The translations under genes and the position numbers were made by a program. From Diphasiastrum complanatum (Eukaryota; Streptophyta; Lycopodiopsida; Lycopodiales; Lycopodiaceae), in NCBI GenBank assembly GCA_029204225.1, contig CM055114.1:16203502-16267501 (forward strand): a DNA stretch of 64,000 bases. The letters are read 5' to 3'. Of the stretch, positions 9,342-20,085 are shown one piece after another; position 1 is the first letter of the stretch, and each line of letters starts with the position of its first letter. Below the pieces are notes generated by a model. The model did not search any database. It saw only the letters and a program-made list of their open reading frames with translations, and was not told where the DNA came from.

Positions 9342-12300
9342 CTACTCCAATGTCAGCCCTTTTGTTGCCAGAAAATAGTTATTCTTCTGGTTATAGTCTT
9401 CTTGAAATGATAAATTTGGATAACCACCCATTCCTTGATTGCCGATTGGTGCAAGGGGGTTATCAATTAATGTATTATTTACAAGATGTGTATACCAATT
9501 ATCCTCGGTCAGAATTTCAGACATCTCGACAGAAGGGACAGTTAGTGAAAGTGCAGCATATGTATATTCGAGAAATTTTGCTTTTAATATACAATTGTTG
9601 AACAGATAGGAGGGCATAAGAAATGAGCAAAGCAATATTTACATGGCTGTAAGTGTAGTATGGTCTAGTTATTGGGTTAGTGGAGCGAAGTATATTATTT
9701 GTTTTTACTTCCTCCAAATAATGAGAGTAGTTAGCTTCCCAATCTGTGTAGATTTCCCATAGATCAGGGAATAGTAATTGGTGAGTAACTTGAGAAGAAA
9801 CAGATTTAGAGTTAGTAACAACTTCTTTCACATCAAAAATGTTAATTGATTCTCACTTATTTAGGTACTCATCCAATGCTGGAAAAACATTATTCTCAAA
9901 TGTCCTTAGGTATTCTAAGATGTATATATACAAGGATCCTACGATCACATGAATATAGTTAGTTTGCACATTGAACTTGTTCTGAACAATGGCAAGGGCG
10001 AGGATTCCTTTTTGATGTACAATTAGTCTAGACCATAAAGTATTTATGTTAGAAAAGGTCCAAGGGTTTTCCCATTGTTCCTTTGTGTAACCAAAAAGTT
10101 TAGGTAAAAAAAGATAATCCATCCTCCATTGGAGTTCTGGACTACAAAAAGGTGGAATACAAAATGTTAGTTCCTGATGAAATGTCTGAAATTCTGACCT
10201 TAGTAGTGAGTAGACAATCTTGTTTTTCTTTGTAACTACTACACTTGGTGATGTCTTGGTATGGAATGACGCTTAACGCCCCAGGTTGGTCTTCAGCAGC
10301 TTGTACCTACAGAAGGGACAGTTAGTGAAAGTGCAGCATATGTATATTCGAGAAATTTTGCTTTTAATATACAATTGTTGAACAGATAGGAGGGCATAAG
10401 AAATGAGCAAAGCAATATTTACATGGCTGTAAGTGTAGTATGGTCTAGTTATTGGGTTAGTGGAGCGAAGTATATTATTTGTTTTTACTTCCTCCAAATA
10501 ATGAGAGTAGTTAGCTTCCCAATCTGTGTAGATTTCCCATAGATCAGGGAATAGTAATTGGTGAGTAACTTGAGAAGAAACAGATTTAGAGTTAGTAACA
10601 ACTTCTTTCACATCAAAAATGTTAATTGATTCTCACTTATTTAGGTACTCATCCAATGCTGGAAAAACATTATTCTCAAATGTCCTTAGGTATTCTAAGA
10701 TGTATATATACAAGGATCCTACGATCACATGAATATAGTTAGTTTGCACATTGAACTTGTTCTGAACAATGGCAAGGGCGAGGATTCCTTTTTGATGTAC
10801 AATTAGTCTAGACCATAAAGTATTTATGTTAGAAAAGGTCCAAGGGTTTTCCCATTGTTCCTTTGTGTAACCAAAAAGTTTAGGTAAAAAAAGATAATCC
10901 ATCCTCCATTGGAGTTCTGGACTACAAAAAGGTGGAATACAAAATGTTAGTTCCTGATGAAATGTCTGAAATTCTGACCTTAGTAGTGAGTAGACAATCT
11001 TGTTTTTCTTTGTAACTACTACACTTGGTGATGTCTTGGTATGGAATGACGCTTAACGCCCCAGGTTGGTCTTCAGCAGCTTGTACCTACAGAAGGGACA
11101 GTTAGTGAAAGTGCAGCATATGTATATTCGAGAAATTTTGCTTTTAATATACAATTGTTGAACAGATAGGAGGGCATAAGAAATGAGCAAAGCAATATTT
11201 ACATGGCTGTAAGTGTAGTATGGTCTAGTTATTGGGTTAGTGGAGCGAAGTATATTATTTGTTTTTACTTCCTCCAAATAATGAGAGTAGTTAGCTTCCC
11301 AATCTGTGTAGATTTCCCATAGATCAGGGAATAGTAATTGGTGAGTAACTTGAGAAGAAACAGATTTAGAGTTAGTAACAACTTCTTTCACATCAAAAAT
11401 GTTAATTGATTCTCACTTATTTAGGTACTCATCCAATGCTGGAAAAACATTATTCTCAAATGTCCTTAGGTATTCTAAGATGTATATATACAAGGATCCT
11501 ACGATCACATGAATATAGTTAGTTTGCACATTGAACTTGTTCTGAACAATGGCAAGGGCGAGGATTCCTTTTTGATGTACAATTAGTCTAGACCATAAAG
11601 TATTTATGTTAGAAAAGGTCCAAGGGTTTTCCCATTGTTCCTTTGTGTAACCAAAAAGTTTAGGTAAAAAAAGATAATCCATCCTCCATTGGAGTTCTGG
11701 ACTACAAAAAGGTGGAATACAAAATGTTAGTTCCTGATGAAATGTCTGAAATTCTGACCTTAGTAGTGAGTAGACAATCTTGTTTTTCTTTGTAACTACT
11801 ACACTTGGTGATGTCTTGGTATGGAATGATGCTTAACGCCCCAGGTTGGTCTTCAGCAGCTTGTACCTCTACAGCCTCCATGGTTTCAGTCTGTGTTTTT
11901 TTATTTTTCTGGACTTGGCTGCAACTAATATCTGTTTGGATGGTCTTTTCTGACATTACTGATGCTGGCTCATCTATTTGCGTCTCCTGATCTTGTCCTT
12001 GTCTAGGTTCTTCCACATCAGAGATCTGCATTTGGCCTGATTGGAATCTGGCCTCTTCTAGTTCTTCCTTCAGCTTCTCATAGGCAATCATCTATGACTG
12101 TAGATATTGCATCTAGAAGGCCTGGATCATCCGCTCCTGGATTCCCTTCCATGCTACTGGAACAATTCGGTACCTGCCATGAGATACGCAGGCACCAAGT
12201 GTGACTTCGGCGCTAATTCGCCAGAGTATTGCCTCTTCGGCTTGTTTTTTGTATATCTGATTGCCTTTCTTTAGCATCTCTGCAGAATTTTGCAATTGGG

Positions 12301-13554
12301 AAATTGACTCCTGAGCACTACTGAGTTCATTGCTCAATTCCTCATTGCTACTTTGAAGAGTGGCTCGTGCTCGTCTTTCTTCCTGCAAGGAAGCCTGTAG
12401 GGTCTGAAGTTGTTGTTTGAGAAGGATGTTCTCATTTTCGAAAGCATTGGACTGCTCCTGCATCTCTTCCAACACTTCAAGTGTGGCATCCTGCCTTCCT
12501 TTTGCTTCTTCTAGATCTGTCTCTTTCCTGCTCAACTTGGCATTGGTTGCTTTGAGCTCATCATTTCTATAGGCCAGCTAAGCCTTAGTTTCGCTCAGCT
12601 CTACATCCGTTTGGGTGAGGTCTGCTCGGACTCTTTCATACTTGGACCCCAACTTCCTGGATACCTTTTCCAAGCTGGCAAGGTGCTGTATAGCTACCCG
12701 AGTATCTAGCAGTAGTGTTCCAAAAACCTGTTGATATAACTCGGCATCAAGGATTGGTTCCTCGACGTCGCTTTCGCTGCCCTGCTGGTCCTCAGAAAGC
12801 TGCTATGCTCCTTGTGATTCTGGTTCTTGTGGTATTTCAGCCTGATTTTGCTCTTGATCAGCAATGTTCTTTGTCTCTTCTTCCACGTCCTTATTTCCTT
12901 ATGGGCTGGTCAATGGTGTATACTGGGACGATGGCGAAGACATCCTCACCGAGCTCCCTTGACTTGATGATGATGTTGTGGTTGCTGCGTTGGTTGCCTT
13001 AAGATGCCCATCTGCTGACCCAGTCTGGAGAACTGATTTACTTTTATTGATTTACAGAATTGCTTAAAAGCAATCTGTCCGAAGGCAATTTGCTCTCCAT
13101 ATAAGGCTCTCAACAGGTATTCCATATTGGTATTTGAAAATGTGTACTCTTGCTCCTGTAGAAAGATAGAAGCAAGAGTAAATCGAACGAAGCTCTTGAG
13201 ATTGGGGTCTCTAATGTAAGAGAGTTTGTATCCTCGTTTCTCAAAATAAGCTCCTTCTTGAAAAACTTCGCTCTCCACAATGAAATCTGGTCTAGTAGCT
13301 GGCATACTGCCGTCCATAGGCAATCCTAAGGCACGACAATAAAATCCCTCTGTGATTATAATCTCTTGATTGCGGACAGTTGTGGAAATATGTCCTTCCT
13401 CTATTTCTCCCAAGTTGCGGATCAGCTCATAACAAAGACCAGTAAGAATAATTGATGGATTGAATTGAAGAAGACCTTCAATTCGCGCGCGAACAGCTAG
13501 TGGTTGTAAGATTGGTAGCATTGGCTTTGGGTGTGTCTTGAATACAATCGCCAT
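9342..13554 (-). pseudogene. Extra coiled-coil ORF of gypsy element D, expanded by tandem duplication
   Basis: The likely ATG is at 13554 (MAIVFKTHPKPM). The first about 200 residues form a globular part (GFYCRALGLPMDGSM, FVRFTLASIFLQEQEYTF) that loosely recalls the N-terminal domain of plant transposon accessory proteins. After a frameshift near 12945 comes a long heptad-rich coiled coil (about 12880-12110; LEVLEEMQEQSNAFENENIL, LQASLQEERRARATLQSS). Next is an acidic, Gln-rich stretch and a C-terminal part (YLFLPKLFGYTKEQWENPW, HQLLFPDLWEIYTDWEANY) that falls in the 780-bp unit and so is present three times. It ends NYFLATKGLTLE. Function is unknown. Stops inside the 780-bp unit mean it is not translated as one chain. 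Confidence 0.65.
9531..11868. repeat. 780-bp segment in three nearly identical tandem copies
   Basis: Copies run 9531-10310, 10311-11090 and 11091-11868, each starting AGAAGGGACAGTTAGTG. By eye they match base for base, except for one position near the end (GAATGAC in copies 1 and 2, GAATGAT in copy 3). The period is exactly 780. The unit covers the C-terminal part of D's extra ORF, including an in-frame stop carried by all three copies. So either the triplication is very young, or it is an assembly artefact. See findings. Confidence 0.97.
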
Positions 13555-14172
13555 AGTGCTTGCAAATGTAAACGAGCGATGGCAGACAAGAGCTTGATCG
13601 CAACAATTCGCAATTTCGGAGAGCAAGAGTGATGGAAAATGATAGCGACAACAACTGAAGTGTTTGAGGTTTTAGGCGTATTGATGATATTTCGGCGGAT
13701 TGGACTACTATTAAATGGAAGCATGTCCTTCATTCTGAAGGTACATACTGAATAATAAAGTGTCTAGTTCAAAAAACAAAAATAAATAAATAAACAAAAT
13801 GCAGGAATGCTTCGCTTGGTAAGCTTATTTCTTCCTTCATTAAAATGCAAAAAATGCAAAGGTGTCAGAAGGTAAAATCCCGAAAAATGCGAAGGTAAGT
13901 GTCGCAATTTTCGTATTGGTGAACTCACTAAATACACCATATTCCAATATAGCGTCGGGTTTTTTTCAAAATATAAATGTAGCGAAGGTCTCGGCTTTTT
14001 TGCAAAAGATAAATGTAGCGAAGGTCTCAACTGTTTCGCAATACAAACAATTGCAGCATGCTTCGACATTTTCACAAAAAATGTAAACTCTGGTAAAAAT
14101 AAAAAATAAAAAAAATAATAATAATAATTGGACAAAAAATGACGGCCTTCAAAAACTGATGTATCGGACACT
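13555..14172. other. AT-rich spacer between integrase and extra ORF of D
   Basis: No coding similarity is seen. It contains a short tandem repeat of period about 38 bp (TAAATGTAGCGAAGGTCTC near 13973 and 14011), several AATGCGAAGG-like words and an A-rich run at 14095-14130. It may contain the promoter or splice acceptor for the extra ORF, but nothing decides this. Confidence 0.4.
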
Positions 14173-14475
14173 ACTCATAGTAGCGCTTCACCCTTGAACC
14201 ATTTACTCGAGTGTCAAGTAAATGTCCTTGGAGATCAGCTAACTGAAGTGATCCATTATTAAAAACTTCTATAACTTTATAAGGTCCCATCCATCTGGTA
14301 TGTAATTTTCCAAAAAACAACAAGTGTCTGTTATCATACAGAAGCACATAGTCCCCTTGTTTAATTTTTATTTTCTTAATGGATTGGTCAAAAAAAAAAA
14401 TTCTTTTACTCTGAACTCGTTCAGTCTCGATTAATGAAAGACGACGATCCTCTTCCAGTTGCGTCAGATCATTGC
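14173..14475 (-). pseudogene. gypsy D: integrase C-terminal (GPY/F-type) domain
   Basis: The minus strand encodes LTQLEEDRRLSLIETERVQS, then IKQGDYVLLYDNRHL, FFGKLHTRWMGPYKVIEV, NGSLQLADLQGHLLDTRVNG and SRVKRYYE. This is the conserved end of Ty3/gypsy integrases. WMGPYKV is the GPY/F motif and the DLxGxxLxxxVNGxRLKxYY-like end is typical. An A-run (14391-14400) disturbs the frame. The upstream integrase core is absent because copia E starts here. Confidence 0.88.
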
Positions 14476-14543
14476 TATTTCAACTCTCTCCATCAATGAT
14501 CAACGTCTCTCTTTATTTAAAAGTTTACTCTATTCATGGAACA
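14476..14543 (-). repeat. 3' LTR remnant of copia E
   Basis: After a purine-rich stretch (minus strand TATCATGGAGGTA, 14556-14544) the minus strand reads TGTTCCATGAATAGAG, a TG start. Gypsy D pol sequence begins about 68 bp further on. I did not find the same start at the far side of E, so the LTR assignment is tentative. Confidence 0.35.
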
Positions 14544-14576
14544 TACCTCCATGATAGTATCATAAGTAAAAGCCTT

Positions 14577-15120
14577 TTACATAACCACATCTAAGCCAAG
14601 TTTAGTTCTAAAAGTTTCAAACTTCTCTTTACTTAAAGCTTTTGTAAATATATCAGCAACTTGTAACATCGTAGAACAATGTGTAATACTTATATCTTCA
14701 GATTGTAGCTTTTCACGCACAAAGTGATATTTCACTTCAATATGTTTTGTTCTCGCGTGAAAGACGAGTATCTTAGCCAACTGTATCCCACTTTGGCTAT
14801 CACAAAAATTAACAGTGGGATATACATGCTTCATGCCAATCTCACTCAACAACTTACGCAGCCAAATAGCTTCCTGAGTAGCAAAACTTAATGCTTTATA
14901 TTATGGTGTCCTGCTTTTTGCTAGACCATGAAAAATAACCACTACCAAAATCAAAAGCATAATTTGTTGTTGATTTTCTATCATCTGCATTTCTTGCCCA
15001 ATCAGCATCAACATAGCCTTGCAACTTAGGTAAAGTACTTTGTCTTTTGTAGACCAAGCCAAGGTTAGGTGTACCTTTCACGTATCTCAAGATCCTCTTC
15101 ACAGCTTTCCAATGATCCAT
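14577..15120 (-). pseudogene. copia E: RNase H
   Basis: Two open pieces encode AVKRILRYVKGTPNLGLVYK, GYVDADWARNADDRKSTTNY, FSWSSKKQDTI and, after a frame break around 14880-14900, VNFCDSQSGIQLAKILVFHA, RTKHIEVKYHFVREKL and ADIFTKALSKEKFETFR. The stretch between them (usual ALSTTEAEYVA) is damaged near 14890. The stop at 14577 precedes the purine tract by about 20 bp. Confidence 0.88.
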
Positions 15121-15844
15121 AGTGGGTGGACATGAATTGGCTAATCAGACTTACAACATAGCAGATATTAGGATGTGTAGTTGTAAGATAGATCAGACTC
15201 CCAACCATGTAAACCTCTTCCTCTAAGTCACCATTCAAAAATGTGGACTTCACATCCATTTGATGGATCTTCCACCCAAAATGAGATGCTAAGGCGATGA
15301 TAAGACGTAGCGCAGTCCACTTAGCCACTGGAGGAAATGTCTCTTCATAGTCAATTCCTTTGTTTTGCTCATAGCCCTTCACTACTAGGCGTGCCTTGTG
15401 CTTTGCTATCCTGCCATCTGCATGAAACTTTGTTCTAAACACCCGTTTGTTGTCAATGGGTTTCTTTCCAAGTGGTATATCAACTAACTCCCACGTACCA
15501 TGCATGTGGATGGACTCCATCTCCTCTTCCATTGCCCTTTGCCACTCTTTATGATCCTTTACCTCATTAAAGGTTGATGGCTCTCGACACTTCAAAATGT
15601 CACTCATTAGGGCATAGTTCACATGATAGCGATCGGGAGGCTTCCTTTCCCGTGTTGATCTTCTCAGTTCTTCTTGTGTGCTAGATCCTGGTTGGTTTAG
15701 CTTTACATCCTTCATGATCTTTTCGTACCATTTTGGTATCTTTGACTCAGGTGATAAACTTCGTGGAGAGTATGTGTCCGAAGGAGTGTCCAAGTAATGT
15801 TTCTTACTTCCAACCAGTTTCTCCTTTGTTGCTCCTATCGGCAA
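15121..15844 (-). pseudogene. copia E: N-terminal half of reverse transcriptase, fused to its tail
   Basis: RT begins normally (KEWQRAMEEEMESIHMHGTW, HKARLVVKGYEQNKGIDYEE, FPPVAKWTALRLIIAL, HQMDVKSTFLNGDLEEEVYM). It then jumps at about 15205 straight to VGSLIYLTTTHPNICYVVSL and ISQFMSTH, which lies near the RT end. The part carrying SLYGLKQAPR and the catalytic YVDD is deleted in frame, so this polypeptide cannot be an active polymerase. The proline- and charge-rich linker (RRSTRERKPPDRYH) precedes RT as usual. Confidence 0.9.
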
Positions 15845-16753
15845 GTACCTTCCCCTAGGCTCTTGGATAGGTGGTGTCTTCTCATACTCACCCTCTCAAC
15901 CTTCATCTTCATGTGCATCATCCTATGGAGCGTCTTCTTCATCTTCTTCTTCCAAGATTGTGGGAAGTCTTTCGATGCTTTCATCACCTGCATGGTCTTC
16001 ATCTTCATACCTATGCGTCTCATCAAAGATTACATCTTTGCTCATGTGAATCTTATTCATTACAGGATCAAGACACCTATACGCCTTCGTTCTCTCATCA
16101 TAATCGACAAAGATACACTTGATTGCTTTGGCATCAAGTTTTCTTCGCTCCTCCTTTGGCACATGTACATAGGCCCTACATCCAATGACACGAAACTTGT
16201 CAATTTTTGGGTTTATTCCTGTAAATGCCTCTTCGGGAGTCACATTTGGAATCGCAACTGTAGGACTCTTGTTTTGCAAGAACATTGCTGCATTGCATGC
16301 TTCCGACCAAAGTGAATTGGTTAAGCCCATTTGCTTCATGGAGCGTGCACTATCCATAATAGTCATGTTTTTCCTTTCAACTACACCATTACGATGCAAC
16401 ATGTGTGATTGTGTGAATTGTCTTTTGATGCCATGTTCCTTGCAAAAGTTCTCAAAATCATCAGATTTGTATTCGCCCCCTCTATCTGATCTTAGCACTT
16501 TGATGCGTGCATCTAGTTGGTTCTCTACTAAAGCCTTAAACTCTTTGAAGCAATCAAAAGCATCAGATTTCTTCTTCAAGAAGTAAATCCATGTCCTCCT
16601 ACAATAATCATCTATGAAAGTCATAAAATAATAGGCTTTCCTCATCAACATGGTTTTCATGGGGCCGCACAGGTCATTGTGAATAAGTTCCAGCGATTTC
16701 TTAGCTCTTGCAGCTCCACCTTTCTTGAATGTCTCTCTATGATGCTTTCCCAT
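15845..16753 (-). pseudogene. copia E: integrase
   Basis: Open for about 270 codons: MGKHHRETFKKGGAARAKKS, LELIHNDLCGPM, FMTFIDDYCRRTWIYFLKKK, VLRSDRGGEYKSDDFENFCK, GIKRQFTQSHMLHRNGVVER, then CRAYVHVPKEERRKLDAKAI and MSKDVIFDETH. The three catalytic acidic residues are present in their usual contexts (FIDDY, SDRGGEY). The usual TPQQNGVAERKNRT is altered to MLHRNGVVERKNMT. The C-terminal acidic stretch (EEEDEEDAP) ends at a frame break near 15920. This is the best-preserved integrase in the window. Confidence 0.92.
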
Positions 16754-16754
16754 A

Positions 16755-17055
16755 ACACATCCTTCACATATGGCGTGATGATCATCCTGTAGTGCTGGTA
16801 ATTTCTGTTACCATCTGCAGTTTTGCCATCAATCTTAAGCTCTCATAGTTTAAGTGGCCAAGTCTCATGTGCCACAACTCAGATTGTGATGTTGTTGAGG
16901 TAGCCAAACCATATTCACCTAGTTTTGCAGCATCCAATTTATAAAGGCCATAGTTACTATCCCGATAACCTTTTGCTACCACCTTATGGTTGTGGTCCAT
17001 ATCCTTCATTAGGCTCCATCCTTGACAAATTCAACCTTGAGATGTTGATTTGCCA
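16755..17055 (-). pseudogene. copia E: protease end and GAG-pre-integrase
   Basis: One frame gives VPGLKKSLLSVG and ANQHLKVEFVKDGA, the end of a copia protease region. The next gives YGLYKLDAAKLGEYGLATST and SELWHMRLGHLNYESLRLMA, the GAG-pre-integrase with its WHxRLGH histidine motif. The region before this, with the active-site DSGAS, is missing, so the gag sequence is joined directly to the protease C-terminus at about 17100-17200. Confidence 0.85.
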
Positions 17056-17613
17056 TCACACCAACAGAAAGCAAACTCTTTTTGAGTCCAGGAACATAAA
17101 GCACATTAGGGATATTCTTGATCTTACCATCAGGAAACTACACAGGTACATTGCCAACACCCTGTATTTGGCATTCCTCCCCATTGGCTTGTGTGACCTT
17201 GCATCATGGATTGACGAGAATTTCTCAAACCAATCATGTTTCTCGGTCATATGCCTTGTGGCGTCTGAAGTGTTCAATCTTGATTTCAAGAACATGGCTC
17301 GAACTGGATTGCAAGTTTGAAATTGCATTCTAAGAGCTTTCCAAGCTCCCCTAGCTGTCGTGGCATCACTTATGTCGGTAATAACATGGTCTTTTATTGA
17401 AAGATTCATCAAGGACAATGCTCTCTGCACCTTTTTATCAAAGGCCCTCATGTCACCTGGAATGGTATTAGGCCAGACCTCAATACCTGCAACAATGTCT
17501 TATAACTCCTTCTTCATCAAAATGCTCTTCATTTTGAATTTCCAGATGTTGTAGGTAGAAGCCCCATCAAGTTTGCTTGCTTCGCCCAAAATTGCCTCAT
17601 TGTTGTTTGTCAT
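17056..17613 (-). pseudogene. copia E: gag (truncated)
   Basis: It starts at ATG 17613 with MTNNNEAILGEASKLDG and STYNIWKFKMKSILMKKEL, the usual copia GAG opening. A TAA stop follows at about codon 38, then DIVAGIEVWPNTIPGDMRAF resumes in frame. Further on are LSIKDHVITDISDATTARGA and WKALRMQFQ. The CCHC knuckle is absent because of the deletion into the protease. Confidence 0.85.
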
Positions 17614-18868
17614 TTTCAAACTGCTTGAAACTCCACCTGTAGGCTATAAAGTGTATGCCAAAGCCAACCATGATGTCAGAAATAAAAAATAATGACCTGC
17701 AATTTTGGCCTACCAGGCCACTTTTCCGCCAAATTGAAAGCCAAATCGACGTCGCCTTCTGAAATGCTCCTTGTCACCAACTCCCAACTACGTGCCCAAT
17801 GGAATGGTGAAATCACTTTTGGCTTGCTCCGAACACTTTCTTTGCGGCAATCACTCTATTTTGATGTACTGTACCTGTAGGTACAGTCAGGGTGTTATTC
17901 GTTTGGAGGCTATAGCCTTCCGTTTGGCCCAAATAGGCTAAAGGAGGTGAAAGTAGGGGCACTTTAAGTTTTTGAACTGTCTTTTCACCTTGAAGGGACT
18001 TCACTCTCCACCAACTTCAGGACCCAACTCAAATTTCAAGTCAAAAATTACTAAAAAAGTTGAAGTGTGATTTACACCTCATGCCCCTTTCAACATGAGT
18101 CTCCTTACTTGCCATCCAATGGTCACTTTGTATTTAACGGCCTAGATCGATCCTTGACCAGTCGATTTCAGTCGTTGATCACCATGGCTTCAGATCCAAC
18201 GACTCACCCTCCTCTTCGTGCACCAACCAGCGCTCCTACAGCCACTAAACACTTGGAGACACTACCCTCCTCCTTGCTCTAGCTACGCACGAGCCTCCAC
18301 GGCTTTCCCTGTTTGATTTTAGCTATGGTGAAGGGTTTTAAACCCTCTTTGCTGCTCTTCAGAATGTAACCATGCTTCCAAACCTGTGTGTTGCTGTCCA
18401 CGGCCAATTGATAGACTACTTCCCTCACTAGGGCACCCAATTGCACGCTTTCACAACTATGAAAAAAGTTATGAAATGAGAAAGATCTGAGTTGCTACTC
18501 CTCCAAATCCTAGCTTTCAAGAAAAACACCTTTCTTGAAACTTTCTCATCCCTTGTCTCTAATTTTCAACAATTCTGAATCAGATTGAGGTCGCCCTATT
18601 GTCACTAATCCATAGCTTCAAACCGTTTTCGAAACGATCGAGGATTGATTGCACACAAGTTTCAAACTCCAAGCAGCCTTCCGACGAAATTTTGGACTTC
18701 CGTTTTTGCTTGCTTTCTAATTCAGCTGACAATTCCCTATCTCTGAATCCTTTTACAGTTTCGAGTTGTTCCATGAATCTCCATAGACTCGGTTTTGTGC
18801 TTTCCAGCCAGCAAACCATCGTGACTTCGCAGCTCTCTGTTCCTGTCTGGTGATTGTAGCCACCAAGG
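17614..18868 (-). other. Long leader of copia E between PBS and gag
   Basis: About 1.25 kb separate the primer binding site from the gag ATG, several times the usual copia leader length. No retroelement domain or known gene was recognised on either strand. Short frames (for example 18067-18282 plus, a Pro/Thr/Ser-rich 71 codons) have no support. It may be an insertion into the leader or captured host sequence. Confidence 0.5.
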
Positions 18869-18881
18869 CCTCTGATACCAA
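18869..18881 (-). other. Primer binding site of copia E
   Basis: The minus strand reads TGGTATCAGAGGC, one base off the usual tRNA-iMet site. Two to three bases beyond, the plus strand reads TGAGAATACAGG, giving a CA-ended LTR on the minus strand. Confidence 0.8.
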
Positions 18882-18883
18882 GT

Positions 18884-20085
18884 TGAGAATACAGGCTAAA
18901 ACGACCAAATCAATCTGATTAACACATACATAGATAATAGAAAATTTGTGAATTGAAACTATTGCAATGCAATGATTAGATTATGGAAGGAGTCCTATGA
19001 CCGATGAAGTTCACAATAGTTGTGCGCTTATATGACAATGAGGGGTGCCACAAAGAGAATGTATTTTAATTGGAATATACAAATAATCAACCTACATTAT
19101 CTGATTGTTTTCCTAATGTAATGAATCATTTATTTATAAGTATTTCCAATACTAAGTGATTGCGAGATGTGTTTGAAATGAAACTCAAGAAATGCAACAT
19201 TGTATAAAGATGTAAGAACTTTTAGAACAATATATATTGGATCATTAGAAAAAACATTTCATCGCAAAATTACTTGTGATATATACATAGTCTATTCATT
19301 ATCACAAGATTCAAATTCATTAGCCAATACATATTGCAACCCATCTTCGGTTAGAAAATTTTCATTATCATTATACGATTCGGACCCTATGTCAATATTG
19401 TTTTGATGCATAGAATCACTATTGTCCTCTTCATCGTTTGTTGGGTTGATATCATTGGATTCATTTGTAGGGTTTTCAAGGTTTAAAATCTTGACAAAAT
19501 TTGTACATCTTCATCGTATATATTTGTGTTGTACGAATTCAAATCCCCATTTCATTTTTGAGATATAAATTTCTTGACATATGTCTTGTGCATGACTTCA
19601 CTTGAACAACATACCATCAATTGTTGTTTAGTTGATCTAGTTGAAAAAATGCATGCACATTTAACAATTTTCAAATTAAAGATTTGTTATCGTCATAAAG
19701 CTAATTCACAATCAATAGACCTAATGAAAAATTGTAGATGTGCATTAGGAAAGTGCTCCCTAGGCTTGATCATGTACATATATACCCCAATATGAAAATG
19801 ATGTTCCACACATTGATAGTACTATTTTATTAGGCCAATATGAATATTCTTCTCTAGCAAAGGGCTTAACTAATGCTTCTAGATAATGAGAAAGGGTAGA
19901 CTCATTCAATGAGTTTAACACATTCTTGGACAAGTCAAGAATACATAAATTTGATTGTTCATTTTCAAAACTTATCAAAATGTGTCCAAGTCATATTGTT
20001 TTTTGTAGCAAAGTATATTTGGATGAGATAGAGGAGGATAGTATATGCAAGGTGTCATGGGATGGCGAGAATCTACTTGTGATGA
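18884..20085 (-). repeat. Repeat R1, copy 1 (probably long copia LTR)
   Basis: It is reverse-complementary to 59953-61135, with clear similarity throughout, e.g. CATCAAAACAATATTGACAT and TCTAAAAGTTCTTACATCTT on the minus strand. In both copies the matching block ends just before a tRNA-iMet-type binding site (18869-18881 here; a decayed CTATATCAGAAAT at about 61183 in copy 2) followed by copia gag. That fits an LTR of at least 1.2 kb. The minus strand also encodes an acidic frame (about 19540-19330; DNENFLTEDGLQYVLANEFE), so a coding origin is possible. Upstream on the minus strand (20086-20440) is a degenerate ATGTCACCACA-rich repeat. Confidence 0.65.

Larger units (their letters stand above)
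8758..14475 (-). mobile_element. Ty3/gypsy element D, 3' half only
   Basis: Read on the minus strand, the order is integrase C-terminus (14475-14173), spacer, extra ORF with coiled coils (13554-9342), polypurine tract, LTR. An extra ORF between pol and the 3' LTR is known from several plant gypsy lineages. Protease, RT, RNase H and the integrase core are absent. The element is cut off at about 14475, where copia E begins, and no gypsy pol resumes on the far side of E, so D was truncated as well as interrupted. Confidence 0.75.
14476..18883 (-). mobile_element. Ty1/copia element E (internal deletions)
   Basis: On the minus strand it reads PBS (18881-18869), leader, gag, GAG-pre-integrase, integrase, partial RT, RNase H, polypurine tract. 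The 5' LTR would extend beyond 18884 (see R1), and only about 70 bp of 3' LTR remain at 14476-14543. Two deletions are clear. One removes the zinc knuckle and most of the protease (near 17100-17200). The other removes the catalytic half of RT (near 15205). Confidence 0.85.

Noticed and set aside
9531-11868. CRISPR-like or satellite array
   Set aside because: The 780-bp units are directly joined coding-type segments without spacers; a simple triplication.
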